A DNA stretch of 64,000 nt from Actinomyces sp. ph3 (GCF_000308055.1 NZ_CAGY01000001.1:372001-436000), one strand, 5' to 3'; shown: positions 38,856-48,203, numbered from the stretch's first letter. Made by a program: numbers and translations. The notes: generated by a model not told the origin, from the sequence alone.

Positions 38856-39437
38856 ATGGGATTGCGTAAAGCACTGGCTCACACAGTCATGCATCTATCA
38901 AGATGGACTTTCGCTCCTGAGTTCCCTCTTCCCGATCGCTGTTTGGTCATCGGTGCGCCTCACACGTCAAATTGGGACGGCTTCTACATGGTGATGGCGA
39001 TGTGGGCCGTCGAGCGTCCAGTGTCCTTCCTGGTCAAGAAGAATCTCACCGATGTCCCTGTTATTGGAAGTTTCGTGAAGGCGATTGGCGGGATTCCCGT
39101 TGACCGCGAACATCCGGGGCATCTTGTTGACCACATCATTTCCCTTGCCGAATCCAAGGAGCATTTCGTTCTGGTCATTACCCCGAAGGGAACCCGTTCC
39201 GTTCGTCCCTATTGGAAATCTGGTTTCTACCGAATTGCGATGGAAGCTGATCTTCCGATTGTTCCCGGTTTCATCGATGGTGCGAAGCGTCGCTATGGGT
39301 GGGGTGAGCCGATGCGACTCACTGGCAATCGCCGTAACGACATGGACAAAATCCGCGATTTCTACAGTGGGCTGGTGGGGATTCGCCCAGAAAACACCTG
39401 CGTCCCGCGGCTGCGCCACGAAGACTCTGAAGACTAA
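38856..39437 (+). CDS. 1-acylglycerol-3-phosphate acyltransferase-like protein (PlsC family)
   Basis: 193 residues. The acyltransferase block I is HTSNWD (His 36, Asp 41), block II/III reads GIPVDRE, and TPKGTRS takes the place of the EGTR motif. IVPGF forms block IV. There is no long TM helix, only an amphipathic N-terminus. The TPKGTR variant is common in a subgroup whose acceptor lipid is not firmly known. It would act at the inner membrane face. The ATG follows GGAAAGG. It is divergent from the MprF-like gene, so the three neighbouring genes all act on lipids. A TACACT at 38820 could be its -10 box. Confidence 0.87.
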   Translation: MGLRKALAHTVMHLSRWTFAPEFPLPDRCLVIGAPHTSNWDGFYMVMAMWAVERPVSFLVKKNLTDVPVIGSFVKAIGGIPVDREHPGHLVDHIISLAESKEHFVLVITPKGTRSVRPYWKSGFYRIAMEADLPIVPGFIDGAKRRYGWGEPMRLTGNRRNDMDKIRDFYSGLVGIRPENTCVPRLRHEDSED

Positions 39438-39470
39438 AGTTCCCCGAATTTTTGCACTTAAGTCAGTGCT

Positions 39471-40442
39471 TTAGCCGCGGTGAAGCCGACACAGGGTCAT
39501 GACCAGTTTCTCAACCGCGCCCTGCGGGTCCTTCGACGCGCCTTTTGTGTCTTCGTCAGCTTGCGCAATTGCAGTGATTGCCGAGGCCAAAGCGGGGTCG
39601 GGCCATGCGCGAAGTTCGCGTCGGGCTCGTTCTGCCTGCCAGGGTGACATCCCCAAGTTCTTTCGTCCCGAAGAAGCAGAAACTTTGGCCATTGCCCGAA
39701 ATTTCGTTGCAATTGCGGCAACGAGCTGCGCGGGTGCGCTTCCGGTCGCGTAGGCATGGCGAACCAAAGTCAGAGCCCGTGCGGCGCGTCCATCGATAAT
39801 CGCATCAGCGACTTCAAAACTTGTTGCTTCAACACGTCCGGAGTAGTACTTCCGCACGGCATCAAGCGTAATTTTGCCCTCAACATCGCTGAGGAGCTGT
39901 GCCACAGCAGCCGCGAGCGCACTCAGATCATTACCTAGGGCATCCACCAAAGCCTGAGCTGCCTCAGTTTCTATGCTGCGATGAGCTTGTCGTACATCAG
40001 AGCGGACGAAGTCGAGTTTGTCACGATCATTCTTCAAAGGTTCTGCAGGAATCACGGGGAATCCGGCCTTGGCAATCGCGTCGAGCAGCTTCTTCCCGCG
40101 GGCGTTGCCGCCCGGATGGCGCATGAAAATCCACACATCGTCCGCAGGGGCGGATACATATGCCTGAAGGTCAGCCGCTAAGGCGTCTGTCATATTCTCA
40201 AGGTCGGAAATGATGATCATTCGGCTTTCGCCAAAAAGCGAAGGTGAAGTTAAAACATCGAGTTGTCCCGCTTGATAGGTACCGGCTGATAGATCTGTTC
40301 GTTCGAGGGCAGGATCAACCTCATGTGCTTGGCGACGTAACTCGCTTAATGCGCGATCTGCCAGTAAGCTTTCGCTTCCTTTGATGAGGACGAGCGGTGC
40401 AAGTGTTGGAGATACCGGTGCCGCTTGTGTTTTGGCTGCCAT
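39471..40442 (-). CDS. holA: DNA polymerase III delta subunit
   Basis: 323 residues. N-terminal clamp-loader AAA-like domain: PLVLIKGSESLLADRAL, then LTSPSLFGESRMIII and WIFMRHPGGNARGKKLLDAI. The C-terminal collar domain has QALVDALGNDLSALAAAVAQL and the SGRVEATSFEVADAI segment typical of HolA. It opens the sliding clamp as part of the clamp loader. The ATG has AAAGGAG five bases upstream. It lies 72 bases behind comEC, the usual actinobacterial order comEA-comEC-holA, and converges on the PlsC-like gene. Confidence 0.95.
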   Translation of the reverse strand: MAAKTQAAPVSPTLAPLVLIKGSESLLADRALSELRRQAHEVDPALERTDLSAGTYQAGQLDVLTSPSLFGESRMIIISDLENMTDALAADLQAYVSAPADDVWIFMRHPGGNARGKKLLDAIAKAGFPVIPAEPLKNDRDKLDFVRSDVRQAHRSIETEAAQALVDALGNDLSALAAAVAQLLSDVEGKITLDAVRKYYSGRVEATSFEVADAIIDGRAARALTLVRHAYATGSAPAQLVAAIATKFRAMAKVSASSGRKNLGMSPWQAERARRELRAWPDPALASAITAIAQADEDTKGASKDPQGAVEKLVMTLCRLHRG

Positions 40443-40514
40443 AGCTCTCCTTTGCTGATCGTCACCATCATTTCTTAATCAATGCCCTCTAAGTGTGGCA
40501 TGTTCTCTTTGCCT

Positions 40515-42011
40515 CTACGAGGAGAAGCGCCGAATTTTTACCCTCACCACCCAGATCAGCAGGAGAAGGATCACCGCAGTAATAAGACCAGACCACTCTC
40601 CCACCGCGATCCGCGCACCTGGGAGTGCAGACAATCTGGAGGCAACCATTGATATCCACCCTGTTCCCCAAGATGTCAGCCACGCGCATACATAGCCAAG
40701 AGCGGGCCATATTTGAGCTGCAAGTGCCGAGATAAAACACCCTACAGTCACTGGTGTCACCAATGGTGCGATAAGTAGCTGAGCGGGTATTGCCCATGGA
40801 CTGACCCATGAGTTCATCGACAGCATGATCGGGAGCGTGGCTAGCTGGGCTCCCAGTGGGACGCTGATGAGTTTGCTGCTCCAGCCAACCAGAGACTGGA
40901 TCCGTTGCGGAATCGGAGCCACTTGGGATGCACCGGTCTCAATCCAACGTGCAGGAACGCTTACTCCCCAGGTTGCAAGCACAGAGAGTGTAAAACCCAA
41001 GGCACACGCATCGTAGGGCGATATCAGGCAGGCAAGGATAATGACAGTGCTCAAGGATGAGTAAATTCCCCCTTCCCTATTACTCCATATTCCAATAAAA
41101 CCAATAACGCTAACGGCAAAAGAACGCAGTACCGAAGAAGCGGGGCCAACAAGTCCAGCAAAAATCACCAGAACTGAAAATTGGGTAATGATTGCTATGC
41201 GACGTTTCTTTGTTGCAAGAAGACCAACTGTCATCATCAAAATCGACATATGAGTACCTGACACTGCTGTGAGGTGCGCAAATGACACGGTCTTCATATC
41301 ATCACGCATTTGAGTACCGGCTTGGTGGTCATCTCCCAGCGCCATTCCTGGTATCAATGCACGTGCGTGCTCTGGCAATGTCACAACGATCTTCTCGAGG
41401 TTCCTCCTGACGCTTTGAGAAATACGAGTCCAGTGATCGTTTGGGAGAAGACGCTCCCACGATTTGATTCGAAGTGCGCCGACGTTTGGAATGCCGTGAG
41501 CCCAATGAAGATCGCATGTCCCACTAGCAAGAACTCGATCTCCGCGTCGAAGTGTTCTCAAAGATTCGCGCGTGGATACAAGGAGAAAACCCAGGTGTTC
41601 TTTGCTACCAAGAAAACGGGCACGAGCGTAGTAACTCGCTTGATTTCTCTTGTTTGTTGTATTCCTTCCCTCACGCACTTCACCAAGCAGAACAAAGGAA
41701 GCATCTCGCAGTTCCTTTCCTTGCTGGCATAACTGCCCCGCTTCGTCTTCCCAGCTCGTTGCGCGACTTGAAGAGATCACAATGCACGTACAGCACAGGC
41801 ATATCGTGACAATGAGAAGAGGAGCGCATTTACTAACCCGTTCTCTCCCTAACCCCTGGAGTCCTCCTGAGGTTAGAAGCAGGGGGAAGAGGAAAGCAAT
41901 GCATATCCCGGTGTATATAAGAAGCGGAGCCCTGTTCAGCGCACCCCAGGTGCATAGCCAGGATGAAATCGCTAAGGGCACTAAGCGGATATCAATAGAT
42001 AAAGCCCTCAC
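40515..42011 (-). CDS. comEC: ComEC/Rec2 family DNA-uptake channel, short form
   Basis: 498 residues with about 10-12 TM helices. A soluble OB-like domain (about residues 100-190) interrupts the first helices, and the competence core carries the motif HLTAVSGTHMSIL with conserved His, Ser and Gly. ComEC forms the channel for single-stranded DNA during transformation. The protein ends shortly after the last helix (VVRVKIRRFSS), so the metallo-beta-lactamase nuclease domain present at the C-terminus of many ComEC proteins is absent. Its ATG overlaps the comEA stop by four bases (ATGA). Codon and base use here look slightly poorer in GC than in neighbours. Confidence 0.93.
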   Translation of the reverse strand: MRALSIDIRLVPLAISSWLCTWGALNRAPLLIYTGICIAFLFPLLLTSGGLQGLGRERVSKCAPLLIVTICLCCTCIVISSSRATSWEDEAGQLCQQGKELRDASFVLLGEVREGRNTTNKRNQASYYARARFLGSKEHLGFLLVSTRESLRTLRRGDRVLASGTCDLHWAHGIPNVGALRIKSWERLLPNDHWTRISQSVRRNLEKIVVTLPEHARALIPGMALGDDHQAGTQMRDDMKTVSFAHLTAVSGTHMSILMMTVGLLATKKRRIAIITQFSVLVIFAGLVGPASSVLRSFAVSVIGFIGIWSNREGGIYSSLSTVIILACLISPYDACALGFTLSVLATWGVSVPARWIETGASQVAPIPQRIQSLVGWSSKLISVPLGAQLATLPIMLSMNSWVSPWAIPAQLLIAPLVTPVTVGCFISALAAQIWPALGYVCAWLTSWGTGWISMVASRLSALPGARIAVGEWSGLITAVILLLLIWVVRVKIRRFSS

Positions 42012-42796
42012 GAGCAGGCACCAATTCGGATTTTCTCCAGTATCGAAGCTCCAATTCCTGGAACTGCAGCTAAGTCGTCCACACGTGTGATCGGATGAGA
42101 CTTCCTATAGGTGACGATACGCGCGGCCAGTGCCGGTCCAACCCCATCAAGTCCCTGTAGCGTTTGGGCATCTGCTTGAGTGACATCAATACAGGCTGCA
42201 GCTTGACCCGACGGAGCTTCATCCTGCGCCTTTGAGGAGTTCAGAGAAGGAACCTTGATCTGTTCACCATCAACGACCAACCTGGCCAGGTTAACGCTGT
42301 CACGGTCCGCGTCTTCCGTAAAACCTCCAGCTTGATCGACAGCCTCCGAAACCCGAGAGCCATGTCTGACACGGACAACTCCAGGAGCGCGCACTTCTCC
42401 TGTCATATGAACCATCACTTGCCCGCTAAGTCCACTTCCGACCCCACCGGAGCCCTCAGTACCTGAGCTCGAGGAAGAGATAGAACCGGCGCTGTCGGTA
42501 TGTGCACTCGGAGATTCGGCATCAGAAGCCAACAGATTGTCTTCTTCTACGCGACTATTCCAGGTGTGGACAGCCCCTGCTATTAGGGCGAGAAATAGGC
42601 AGATCACAATAAATACTCGAGCGCTACGCCACCGCCAGATCCAGCGCAGGCCTTGTCTTTGGCCCTCATCATCCCAAGGAGCTTCTCGATCGGCGCTCCT
42701 ATCTGCTTCTTGATCGGCCTCAGAAGACTGAGAGGCAAAGACTAAGCGTTCCAAGTGTCTTCTACGGCTCAGATGAGAATGAAAGTGTGAATCCAT
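42008..42796 (-). CDS. comEA: ComEA family DNA-binding competence protein
   Basis: 262 residues. A charged cytoplasmic N-terminus of about 52 residues precedes one TM helix (VFIVICLFLALIAGAV). A Ser/Gly linker leads to an SLBB domain (VMVHMTGEVRAPGVVRV) and a C-terminal double helix-hairpin-helix: LQGLDGVGPALAARIV and LAAVPGIGASILEKI. It binds incoming double-stranded DNA outside the membrane and hands it to ComEC. The start at 42796 is the first ATG; the best binding site (GAAGG) is very near it, so the true start may differ a little. It leads the comEA-comEC-holA run. Confidence 0.94.
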   Translation of the reverse strand: MDSHFHSHLSRRRHLERLVFASQSSEADQEADRSADREAPWDDEGQRQGLRWIWRWRSARVFIVICLFLALIAGAVHTWNSRVEEDNLLASDAESPSAHTDSAGSISSSSSGTEGSGGVGSGLSGQVMVHMTGEVRAPGVVRVRHGSRVSEAVDQAGGFTEDADRDSVNLARLVVDGEQIKVPSLNSSKAQDEAPSGQAAACIDVTQADAQTLQGLDGVGPALAARIVTYRKSHPITRVDDLAAVPGIGASILEKIRIGACS

Positions 42797-42979
42797 GCCT
42801 TCAGTGTGTCCGTCGCTCGACTCCAGTTCTTGGTGCTTGGGTGCTTCTGTGGATGAATCCTTGATTCACATCTTTTGTGGATAGCTTTGCGTTACAAAGA
42901 ATGACCCCTTGTTGCCATCAACACGTAAAGTGTGTTTAAAATAACGCCAAGATCTACACCTTCTCACTCAAGGACTGTC

Positions 42980-43786
42980 ATGCGTATCGGCTTCATCGGA
43001 ACAGGTGCAATGGCCTCAGCTATTGCACGCGGTGCCGTGGCCGCTGGCTTCAGCGGCTCGGATCTGATGTTCGCTGATCGACACCACCAAGCCGCAGAGG
43101 ACTTGGCTGATGAGCTGGGAGGCGTTGCACTCGCATCAAACCGTCTGGTTGCTCAGCAGAGTGATCTTTTGGTCCTTGCAGTGAAACCGAATGTCCAGTC
43201 GGAGGTCATTCGTGAGATCCGCGAGACTGTTCTTTTTGCCAAGGAACTCTGCGTCATTTCTATTGCCGCGGGCCGTACAACAGATCAGATCATTTCGGAT
43301 TTTGGAGCAGCCATTCCCTTGGTCCGCGTGATGCCCAATGTCAATGCGCAGATCGGCCAGTCAATGAGTGCCCTCTGCCCGGTAGGGACAACGGACGAAC
43401 AGCTTGCTGCGGCGCGTAAACTTCTGGATTCGGTTGGCCAAACGATCGTGCTAGATGAGAAGTACTTCCCTGTTTTTACAGCGATCGCTTCTTCCTCTCC
43501 TGCGTGGATTTTCCGCATGATCGATGCCATGGCCGAGGCCGGCGTCAACCACGGCCTCACCAAGGCTGATTCGACGCGCATCGTCGCCCAAGCTTTTGCA
43601 GGAAGCGCACAATTGCTGCTTCGCGGCCTCGAGAATGGGCAAGTACCCGCAAACCTTATTGATCGGGTTTCTTCTCCGGGTGGCACCACTATTGCTGGTC
43701 TCCTCGCCGCCCAAGAGGCAGGTCTTTCCTCCGCGATCGTCGCGGCGGTCGACGCTGCTGTTGAGCGCGACCATCATCTTGGCTGA
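42980..43786 (+). CDS. proC: Pyrroline-5-carboxylate reductase
   Basis: 268 residues. The NAD(P)-binding fold starts MRIGFIGTGAMASAIARG. VLAVKPNV, the catalytic-site VRVMPNVNA and the dimer-domain ending SPGGTTIAGL are all present. It makes proline from pyrroline-5-carboxylate in the cytosol. The frame extends to 42932, but the ATG at 42980 has AAGGA five bases upstream and matches the family start. It is divergent from comEA and lies upstream of the NhaC-type gene with a 158-base gap. Confidence 0.96.
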   Translation: MRIGFIGTGAMASAIARGAVAAGFSGSDLMFADRHHQAAEDLADELGGVALASNRLVAQQSDLLVLAVKPNVQSEVIREIRETVLFAKELCVISIAAGRTTDQIISDFGAAIPLVRVMPNVNAQIGQSMSALCPVGTTDEQLAAARKLLDSVGQTIVLDEKYFPVFTAIASSSPAWIFRMIDAMAEAGVNHGLTKADSTRIVAQAFAGSAQLLLRGLENGQVPANLIDRVSSPGGTTIAGLLAAQEAGLSSAIVAAVDAAVERDHHLG

Positions 43787-43944
43787 CGTCGTCACGAGAC
43801 GCCGTCAGGATAATCTCCCGCGCCCGCGAAGATTTGTCGCAGCCTTCACTTAAGCTCGCGCATCCCGTTTTTAACTTCGCACCCGACTGAAGCTTTTGCT
43901 CCTTATCCACATCAGTTTTTCACACATAATTTCTTGGAATAGTC

Positions 43945-45306
43945 ATGCTTTTGTTGAATGCAGTCGTCCTCTCGGTGATCGTCATGCTGGCTCTGAGCCT
44001 TGCTCGAGTGCACGTCGTAATCTCTCTTTTTGTCGCCTCGATCGTCGCCGGCCTTGTCGCCGGAATGGGAATCTCTGGCACGATGGTCGCTTTCCAAACC
44101 GGCCTGGCAGGAGGCGCGAAAATCGCCCTCTCCTATGCCCTACTCGGCGCTTTTGCTATGGCGGTCGCTCACTCAGGCCTACCTGCCCTGCTCGCACGCA
44201 CAATCGTGAACCGCATGCGCAACGCGGATGCAGCGAGCTCCGCGCGAGTTGCTCGCGGCGCCAAATGGGGAATCGTCGGAGGCGTCCTCATCATGGGTGT
44301 CATGAGCCAAAACCTGATCCCCATTCACATCGCCTTCATTCCGCTCCTTATTCCGCCACTCATTGGCGTGATGAATGAGCTCAAGATGGACCGCCGCATG
44401 ATTGCCTGTGCAATTACCTTCGGTATCGTCACTGCCTACATGTTCTTCCCCATCGGCTTCGGGCGAATCTTCTTGCACGACATTCTCTACAAGAACATCA
44501 ACGACGCCGGCATGGACGTGTCTTCTGTCAACCCCATGGCAGCAATGGCGATTCCCGCGGCTTCAATGGCAATCGGTTGTGCGATCGCACTTCTCTTCAC
44601 CTACCGCAAGCCGCGCACCTACGAACAGCGTGACTCCTCCTTCGCCTCTTCTGAAGACAAGCCGATTGACATGAAGAAGGTCTGGGCCGCGGTGGCTGCC
44701 CTTGTCGTGTGCTTCGTCATTCAGACCGTGCTCACGCGAATGGATTCGGAGGCCGATCCGCTACTCGTTGGTTCCTTGGTGGGTCTTTGTATGATGCTCT
44801 TCATGCGTGTTGTCCCCTGGCAGCAGGCTGACGATGTCTTCAGCGGCGGCATGAAGATGATGAGCCTCATCGGCTTGATCATGATCACCGCTCAGGGATA
44901 CGCCTCAGTCCTCAACGAATCCGGTCAGATTAAGCCTTTGGTTGATGGAACCGCAGCACTCTTCAATGGTTCAAAGGTCCTTGCGGCAATCATCATGCTC
45001 CTCGTCGGCCTCGTGATCACCATGGGTATCGGTTCGTCCTTCTCGACCCTGCCGATCATCTCTGCGATCTACGTGCCTCTGTGTCTCACGCTGGGCTTCT
45101 CCCCCATGGCAACGGTGGCGATCATCGGCACCGCTGGAGCGCTGGGTGACGCCGGCTCACCCGCATCAGACTCGACGCTCGGCCCGACAGCGGGACTCAA
45201 CGTCGATGGTCAGCACGACCACATGCGGGACACGGTGATCCCGACCTTCTTGCACTACAACGTTCCGCACTTGATTGGCGGATGGATTGCGGCGATGGTC
45301 CTCTAA
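43945..45306 (+). CDS. NhaC-type Na+/H+ antiporter family permease
   Basis: 453 residues with about 11-12 TM helices. The ion-transporter signature is near the end: GTAGALGDAGSPASDSTLGP (about residues 393-412), together with MSQNLIPIHIAFIPLLIPP in the first half. These are marks of the Na+/H+ antiporter family that includes YuiF, a possible histidine or amino acid permease. The cargo is therefore uncertain: sodium for protons, or an amino acid with protons. No clear ribosome binding site precedes the ATG. A GC-rich hairpin follows the stop. It is not obviously in an operon. Confidence 0.88.
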   Translation: MLLLNAVVLSVIVMLALSLARVHVVISLFVASIVAGLVAGMGISGTMVAFQTGLAGGAKIALSYALLGAFAMAVAHSGLPALLARTIVNRMRNADAASSARVARGAKWGIVGGVLIMGVMSQNLIPIHIAFIPLLIPPLIGVMNELKMDRRMIACAITFGIVTAYMFFPIGFGRIFLHDILYKNINDAGMDVSSVNPMAAMAIPAASMAIGCAIALLFTYRKPRTYEQRDSSFASSEDKPIDMKKVWAAVAALVVCFVIQTVLTRMDSEADPLLVGSLVGLCMMLFMRVVPWQQADDVFSGGMKMMSLIGLIMITAQGYASVLNESGQIKPLVDGTAALFNGSKVLAAIIMLLVGLVITMGIGSSFSTLPIISAIYVPLCLTLGFSPMATVAIIGTAGALGDAGSPASDSTLGPTAGLNVDGQHDHMRDTVIPTFLHYNVPHLIGGWIAAMVL

Positions 45307-45328
45307 ATAAGATCACGATCCCTATTCT

Positions 45329-45365
45329 CGAGGCCGGGGTGAGCGTACGCGCTTCCCCGGCCTCG
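45329..45365 (+). terminator. Hairpin after the NhaC-type gene
   Basis: An 11-bp perfect GC-rich stem (45329-45339 with 45355-45365) 22 bases past the stop. The loop could pair further (GCGTACGC). No T tract follows, so termination is likely but less certain. Confidence 0.55.
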
Positions 45366-45439
45366 CGCCGTCTCTAGTCCGGTAGGTTTCTTATCCGCCG
45401 CGTTATATGCAGGATTTATCTTCCGTCGGCATGGTCACC

Positions 45440-45458
45440 CGTTCATTGCCAATGAACG
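45440..45458 (+). promoter_or_regulatory. 19-bp palindrome, candidate operator for the MFS gene
   Basis: A perfect inverted repeat CGTTCATTG-C-CAATGAACG ends 59 bases before the MFS start. Its size and place suit a repressor dimer. The adjoining TTTGCACATTTTGC looks like a LacI-type half site. The regulator is not in the window. Confidence 0.5.
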
Positions 45459-45517
45459 TTTGCACATTTTGCTGAAAACTTGCATGTACACGCGATCCAA
45501 GTTGCACAATAGACCCC

Positions 45518-47119
45518 ATGACTTCTACTTCGCCCGCTACACGGTCAAGCCAAAAGGATTTGGAGAAACTCATTGATGAGACTCCGGCATCCGGCCCCAA
45601 GCGTTCGATCGCCTTCCTTGCGGGGGTCGCAACCTTTGGTTCTCTTCTTTTCGGCTATGACACGGGCGTTATTGCTGGAGCCCTGCCCTACATGTATATG
45701 CCGCGCATTGCCGGCGGCCTCGGAATTAATGAATTCCAAGAGGGCCTGGTAGGGGCCTGCCTTGCCCTAGGCGCAGCAATCGGAGCAATCGCCGGCGGGC
45801 GCCTCTCCGACCGCTACGGAAGACGCCACAACATCTTGCTCCTTGCGGGCATTTTTGTTCTGGGAACTTTGGGCTGTACCTTTGCCCCAAATATCGCAGT
45901 ACTCTATCTTTTCCGTTTCATCTTGGGCATTGCTGTTGGCGGCGCCTCCGCGACAGTCCCCGTGTACCTAGCCGAATCTGCGCCCACGCGCGTGCGCGGA
46001 TCTCTGATCGCACTTGACCAGTTCATGATCGTCGCCGGACAATTGCTGGCCTACTCGATGAACGCGATCCTCTCTAGCGCGCACGGAGGCCCCCAGGTCT
46101 ACGTCAGTGAAGACCCTTCGGGGACTCTCACTGCCGGACAGTGGTATTCCTGGGATCAGGTTCAAAACGTGAGCAGCGCGGTCATTACTGCCGGTGATGG
46201 GATGGCCTGGCGCTGGATGCTCGTTCTTGCAACGATCCCAGCAGTCTGCCTGTGGCTGGGTATGCGTCTCATGCCAGAGTCAGGGCGCTGGTACGCCTCG
46301 AAAGATCGCTATTACGAGGCCATTGGGGCGCTTAAGCGAATTCGCGATCCCAAGCTCGATAACCTCAGCGAGGAGATCGCGCAAATCGCCCAACTCCAGC
46401 AAAGAGAAGACGCACAGGGACACTGGTCACTTCGACGCACAGCATCGGTGGCCTGGACCCGGCGCCTGCTGTTGATCGGTGTTGGCCTCGCCTGTTTCGA
46501 TCAGCTGACCGGTATTAATACCGCAATGTACTACCTCCCCAAGATCCTCGCTGCGGCAGGTTTCTCGGCCGCTGATTCGATTACCTTAAATGTCATTACG
46601 GGCGCGGTCGCGTGTGCGGGTGCAGGTTTCGGCCTCTATTTGGTGTCAAAGCTCGCGCGTCGTCACGTCGGTATTTACCAAGAAACAGGCGTGACTCTTT
46701 CGCTCTTCAGCCTGGCGATCATCTTCGGCGTGGGCATATCCCCTTACGTACAGGCTGATGGCAGCATTTCGGCTTCGATTCCCGCCTACCTTCCGTGGCT
46801 GGTTGTCGTCCTCGTTTCGCTTTTCGTCTTCGCCAAACAGTCAGGAACAGTCAACTGGGTTCTGGTATCAGAGATTTTCCCATCGAGGATTCGAGGCGTT
46901 GCTCAGGGTTTTGCGGTCGGCTGCGGATGGCTGATGAACGCAGTGGTGACCTGGGTCTTCCCCGTCATGATTACTCACCTGGGTGCGACATGGACCTACG
47001 CGATCTTCGGATTGATCAACGTGGTTTCCCTGTGTTTCTATCTCTTTATCGTCCCGGAGACCCGTGGAATCTCTTTGGAGACCTTCGAGAAGAACTTCAG
47101 CGAGAAGTACGGACTGTAA
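45518..47119 (+). CDS. Sugar-porter family MFS transporter
   Basis: 533 residues, 12 TM helices. Sugar-porter marks: GYDTGVIAGALP in helix 1, GRLSDRYGRR between helices 2 and 3, PVYLAESAPTRVRG after helix 4, MPESGRW before the central loop, DQLTGINTAMYY in helix 7, and PETRGISLE at the end. An unusual insertion (about residues 185-225) forms a long outer loop between helices 5 and 6. It imports a hexose, pentose or inositol with protons; the exact sugar is not readable. A 19-bp palindrome upstream suggests repression in the absence of the sugar. Its end overlaps the convergent C39-like gene by 23 bases. Confidence 0.93.
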   Translation: MTSTSPATRSSQKDLEKLIDETPASGPKRSIAFLAGVATFGSLLFGYDTGVIAGALPYMYMPRIAGGLGINEFQEGLVGACLALGAAIGAIAGGRLSDRYGRRHNILLLAGIFVLGTLGCTFAPNIAVLYLFRFILGIAVGGASATVPVYLAESAPTRVRGSLIALDQFMIVAGQLLAYSMNAILSSAHGGPQVYVSEDPSGTLTAGQWYSWDQVQNVSSAVITAGDGMAWRWMLVLATIPAVCLWLGMRLMPESGRWYASKDRYYEAIGALKRIRDPKLDNLSEEIAQIAQLQQREDAQGHWSLRRTASVAWTRRLLLIGVGLACFDQLTGINTAMYYLPKILAAAGFSAADSITLNVITGAVACAGAGFGLYLVSKLARRHVGIYQETGVTLSLFSLAIIFGVGISPYVQADGSISASIPAYLPWLVVVLVSLFVFAKQSGTVNWVLVSEIFPSRIRGVAQGFAVGCGWLMNAVVTWVFPVMITHLGATWTYAIFGLINVVSLCFYLFIVPETRGISLETFEKNFSEKYGL

Positions 47120-48203
47120 GGAGCGCGCGCTCATGGGTGTCATCAGCCCACTGCGCCGCCTCCCATAGGTCGCGTGTATGGAGGGGCTGGACATAGGTTT
47201 CCACCCATGTCTCCCCAAACTCCTCGTCGTACCAAGGGTCGTGAATCAAGAAGAAGTCTCCGACACGCCCCCAAATCAGCAGCCAGTGCGGGGTATCTTC
47301 ACCATTAAGCGGGGCAAGGTCTACAAGGGCAATAACATGCTTACCTGCGTCCAAGGCTGAAGTGATGTCTTCTACCGACAGTTCCCTCACCTGGGAAGAA
47401 ACTCCCAATTCGCGTGCACGAGTCATATGTTCGCTGTGAAGAGCGACCCGCGCCCGCTTGCCCAGCATCGTGGTTTTTGAAATCCCCACGATGGGTTCAG
47501 AAGTCGTTGCAAGAACTTCAACCTGTGCGCCGTGGTCCGCCAGTGCCGAGGCCAGGCCAAAGTGGCCGACTCCCCCCGAGTAGGTTGCCTGACGCCATAG
47601 ATCCAGTTCATTGACGAAATCAGTGTGCGGATCTCCTTCGATTTCGCCAAGTGTCATAAGAGCACTTGCTGGACCGCAGGTAAAATCCGTCTTCTGGTGT
47701 TCGTAGGGAGGGACTAGCAAATTCGCACTTTCTCGTGCAAAATCAGGGTTCCATAGAAGCCAGCCACTATGGGAGTAATCTCGGTCATTTTCAATGGGAT
47801 GGGGGTTCCCGTTGATCGTGACCTGCTCAAAACCAATCGAGCGGAGGACATCAACAAAAATCCCCTCATCCGCCCATGAGTCAGCTTTCATCAGCGGGAA
47901 GCGACGCGAGCGCATCTCATCACAGAGTCCCAATACAATCTCGCGCAGGCGACGGGTTTGTTCGGCTTCACCTACCACCTGAGCGTTATTGAGAAGAGTC
48001 CATCCTGCAATGCGCAGATGCGCAGAGAGTTCACGGTGGACTTCCCATACTCCCACCGACCCATTAGTCCACAAGGTCGCACGCATCTTGGGGCCAAGAC
48101 GCGCCCAATCTTTCGCGCGCTCTTCAGGAACGCCTAAAGCGAGCAGACGCTTGTAGCTGTTGTCACCAGATTCAATCGGTATCTGCGAAATCGTCTCAGT
48201 CAT
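47097..48203 (-). CDS. Cytosolic C39-like papain-fold protein in a peptide-transport operon
   Basis: 368 residues with no signal peptide or TM segment. The first ~165 residues are an uncharacterised domain with a helical start (RLLALGVPEERAKDWARLG). The rest is papain-like: TDFTCGPASALMTLGE with Cys at about 176, TPHWLLIWG with His at about 306, and LIHDPW with Asp at about 322. This is the C39 triad order. The ATG at 48203 overlaps the end of the ABC ATPase gene by eight bases; the frame's earlier ATG (48308) lies inside it. As the last gene of the operon, it probably cuts or modifies peptides brought in by the transporter. That role is inferred; no substrate is known to me. Confidence 0.85.
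   Translation of the reverse strand: MTETISQIPIESGDNSYKRLLALGVPEERAKDWARLGPKMRATLWTNGSVGVWEVHRELSAHLRIAGWTLLNNAQVVGEAEQTRRLREIVLGLCDEMRSRRFPLMKADSWADEGIFVDVLRSIGFEQVTINGNPHPIENDRDYSHSGWLLWNPDFARESANLLVPPYEHQKTDFTCGPASALMTLGEIEGDPHTDFVNELDLWRQATYSGGVGHFGLASALADHGAQVEVLATTSEPIVGISKTTMLGKRARVALHSEHMTRARELGVSSQVRELSVEDITSALDAGKHVIALVDLAPLNGEDTPHWLLIWGRVGDFFLIHDPWYDEEFGETWVETYVQPLHTRDLWEAAQWADDTHERALLTVRTSR

Noticed and set aside
38716-38994. Open frame upstream of and overlapping the PlsC-like gene
   Set aside because: No ribosome binding site, no family features, and it runs out of frame into the PlsC-like start.
39457-39474. Small hairpin between the PlsC-like gene and holA
   Set aside because: A five-base stem with a short T run; not distinguishable from chance.
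42848-43911. TTATCCACA (43903-43911) and TGTGGATAG/TGTGGATGA near proC, like DnaA boxes
   Set aside because: One perfect and two imperfect boxes spread over 1 kb, without clustering, dnaA/dnaN or an AT-rich unwinding region; not an origin.
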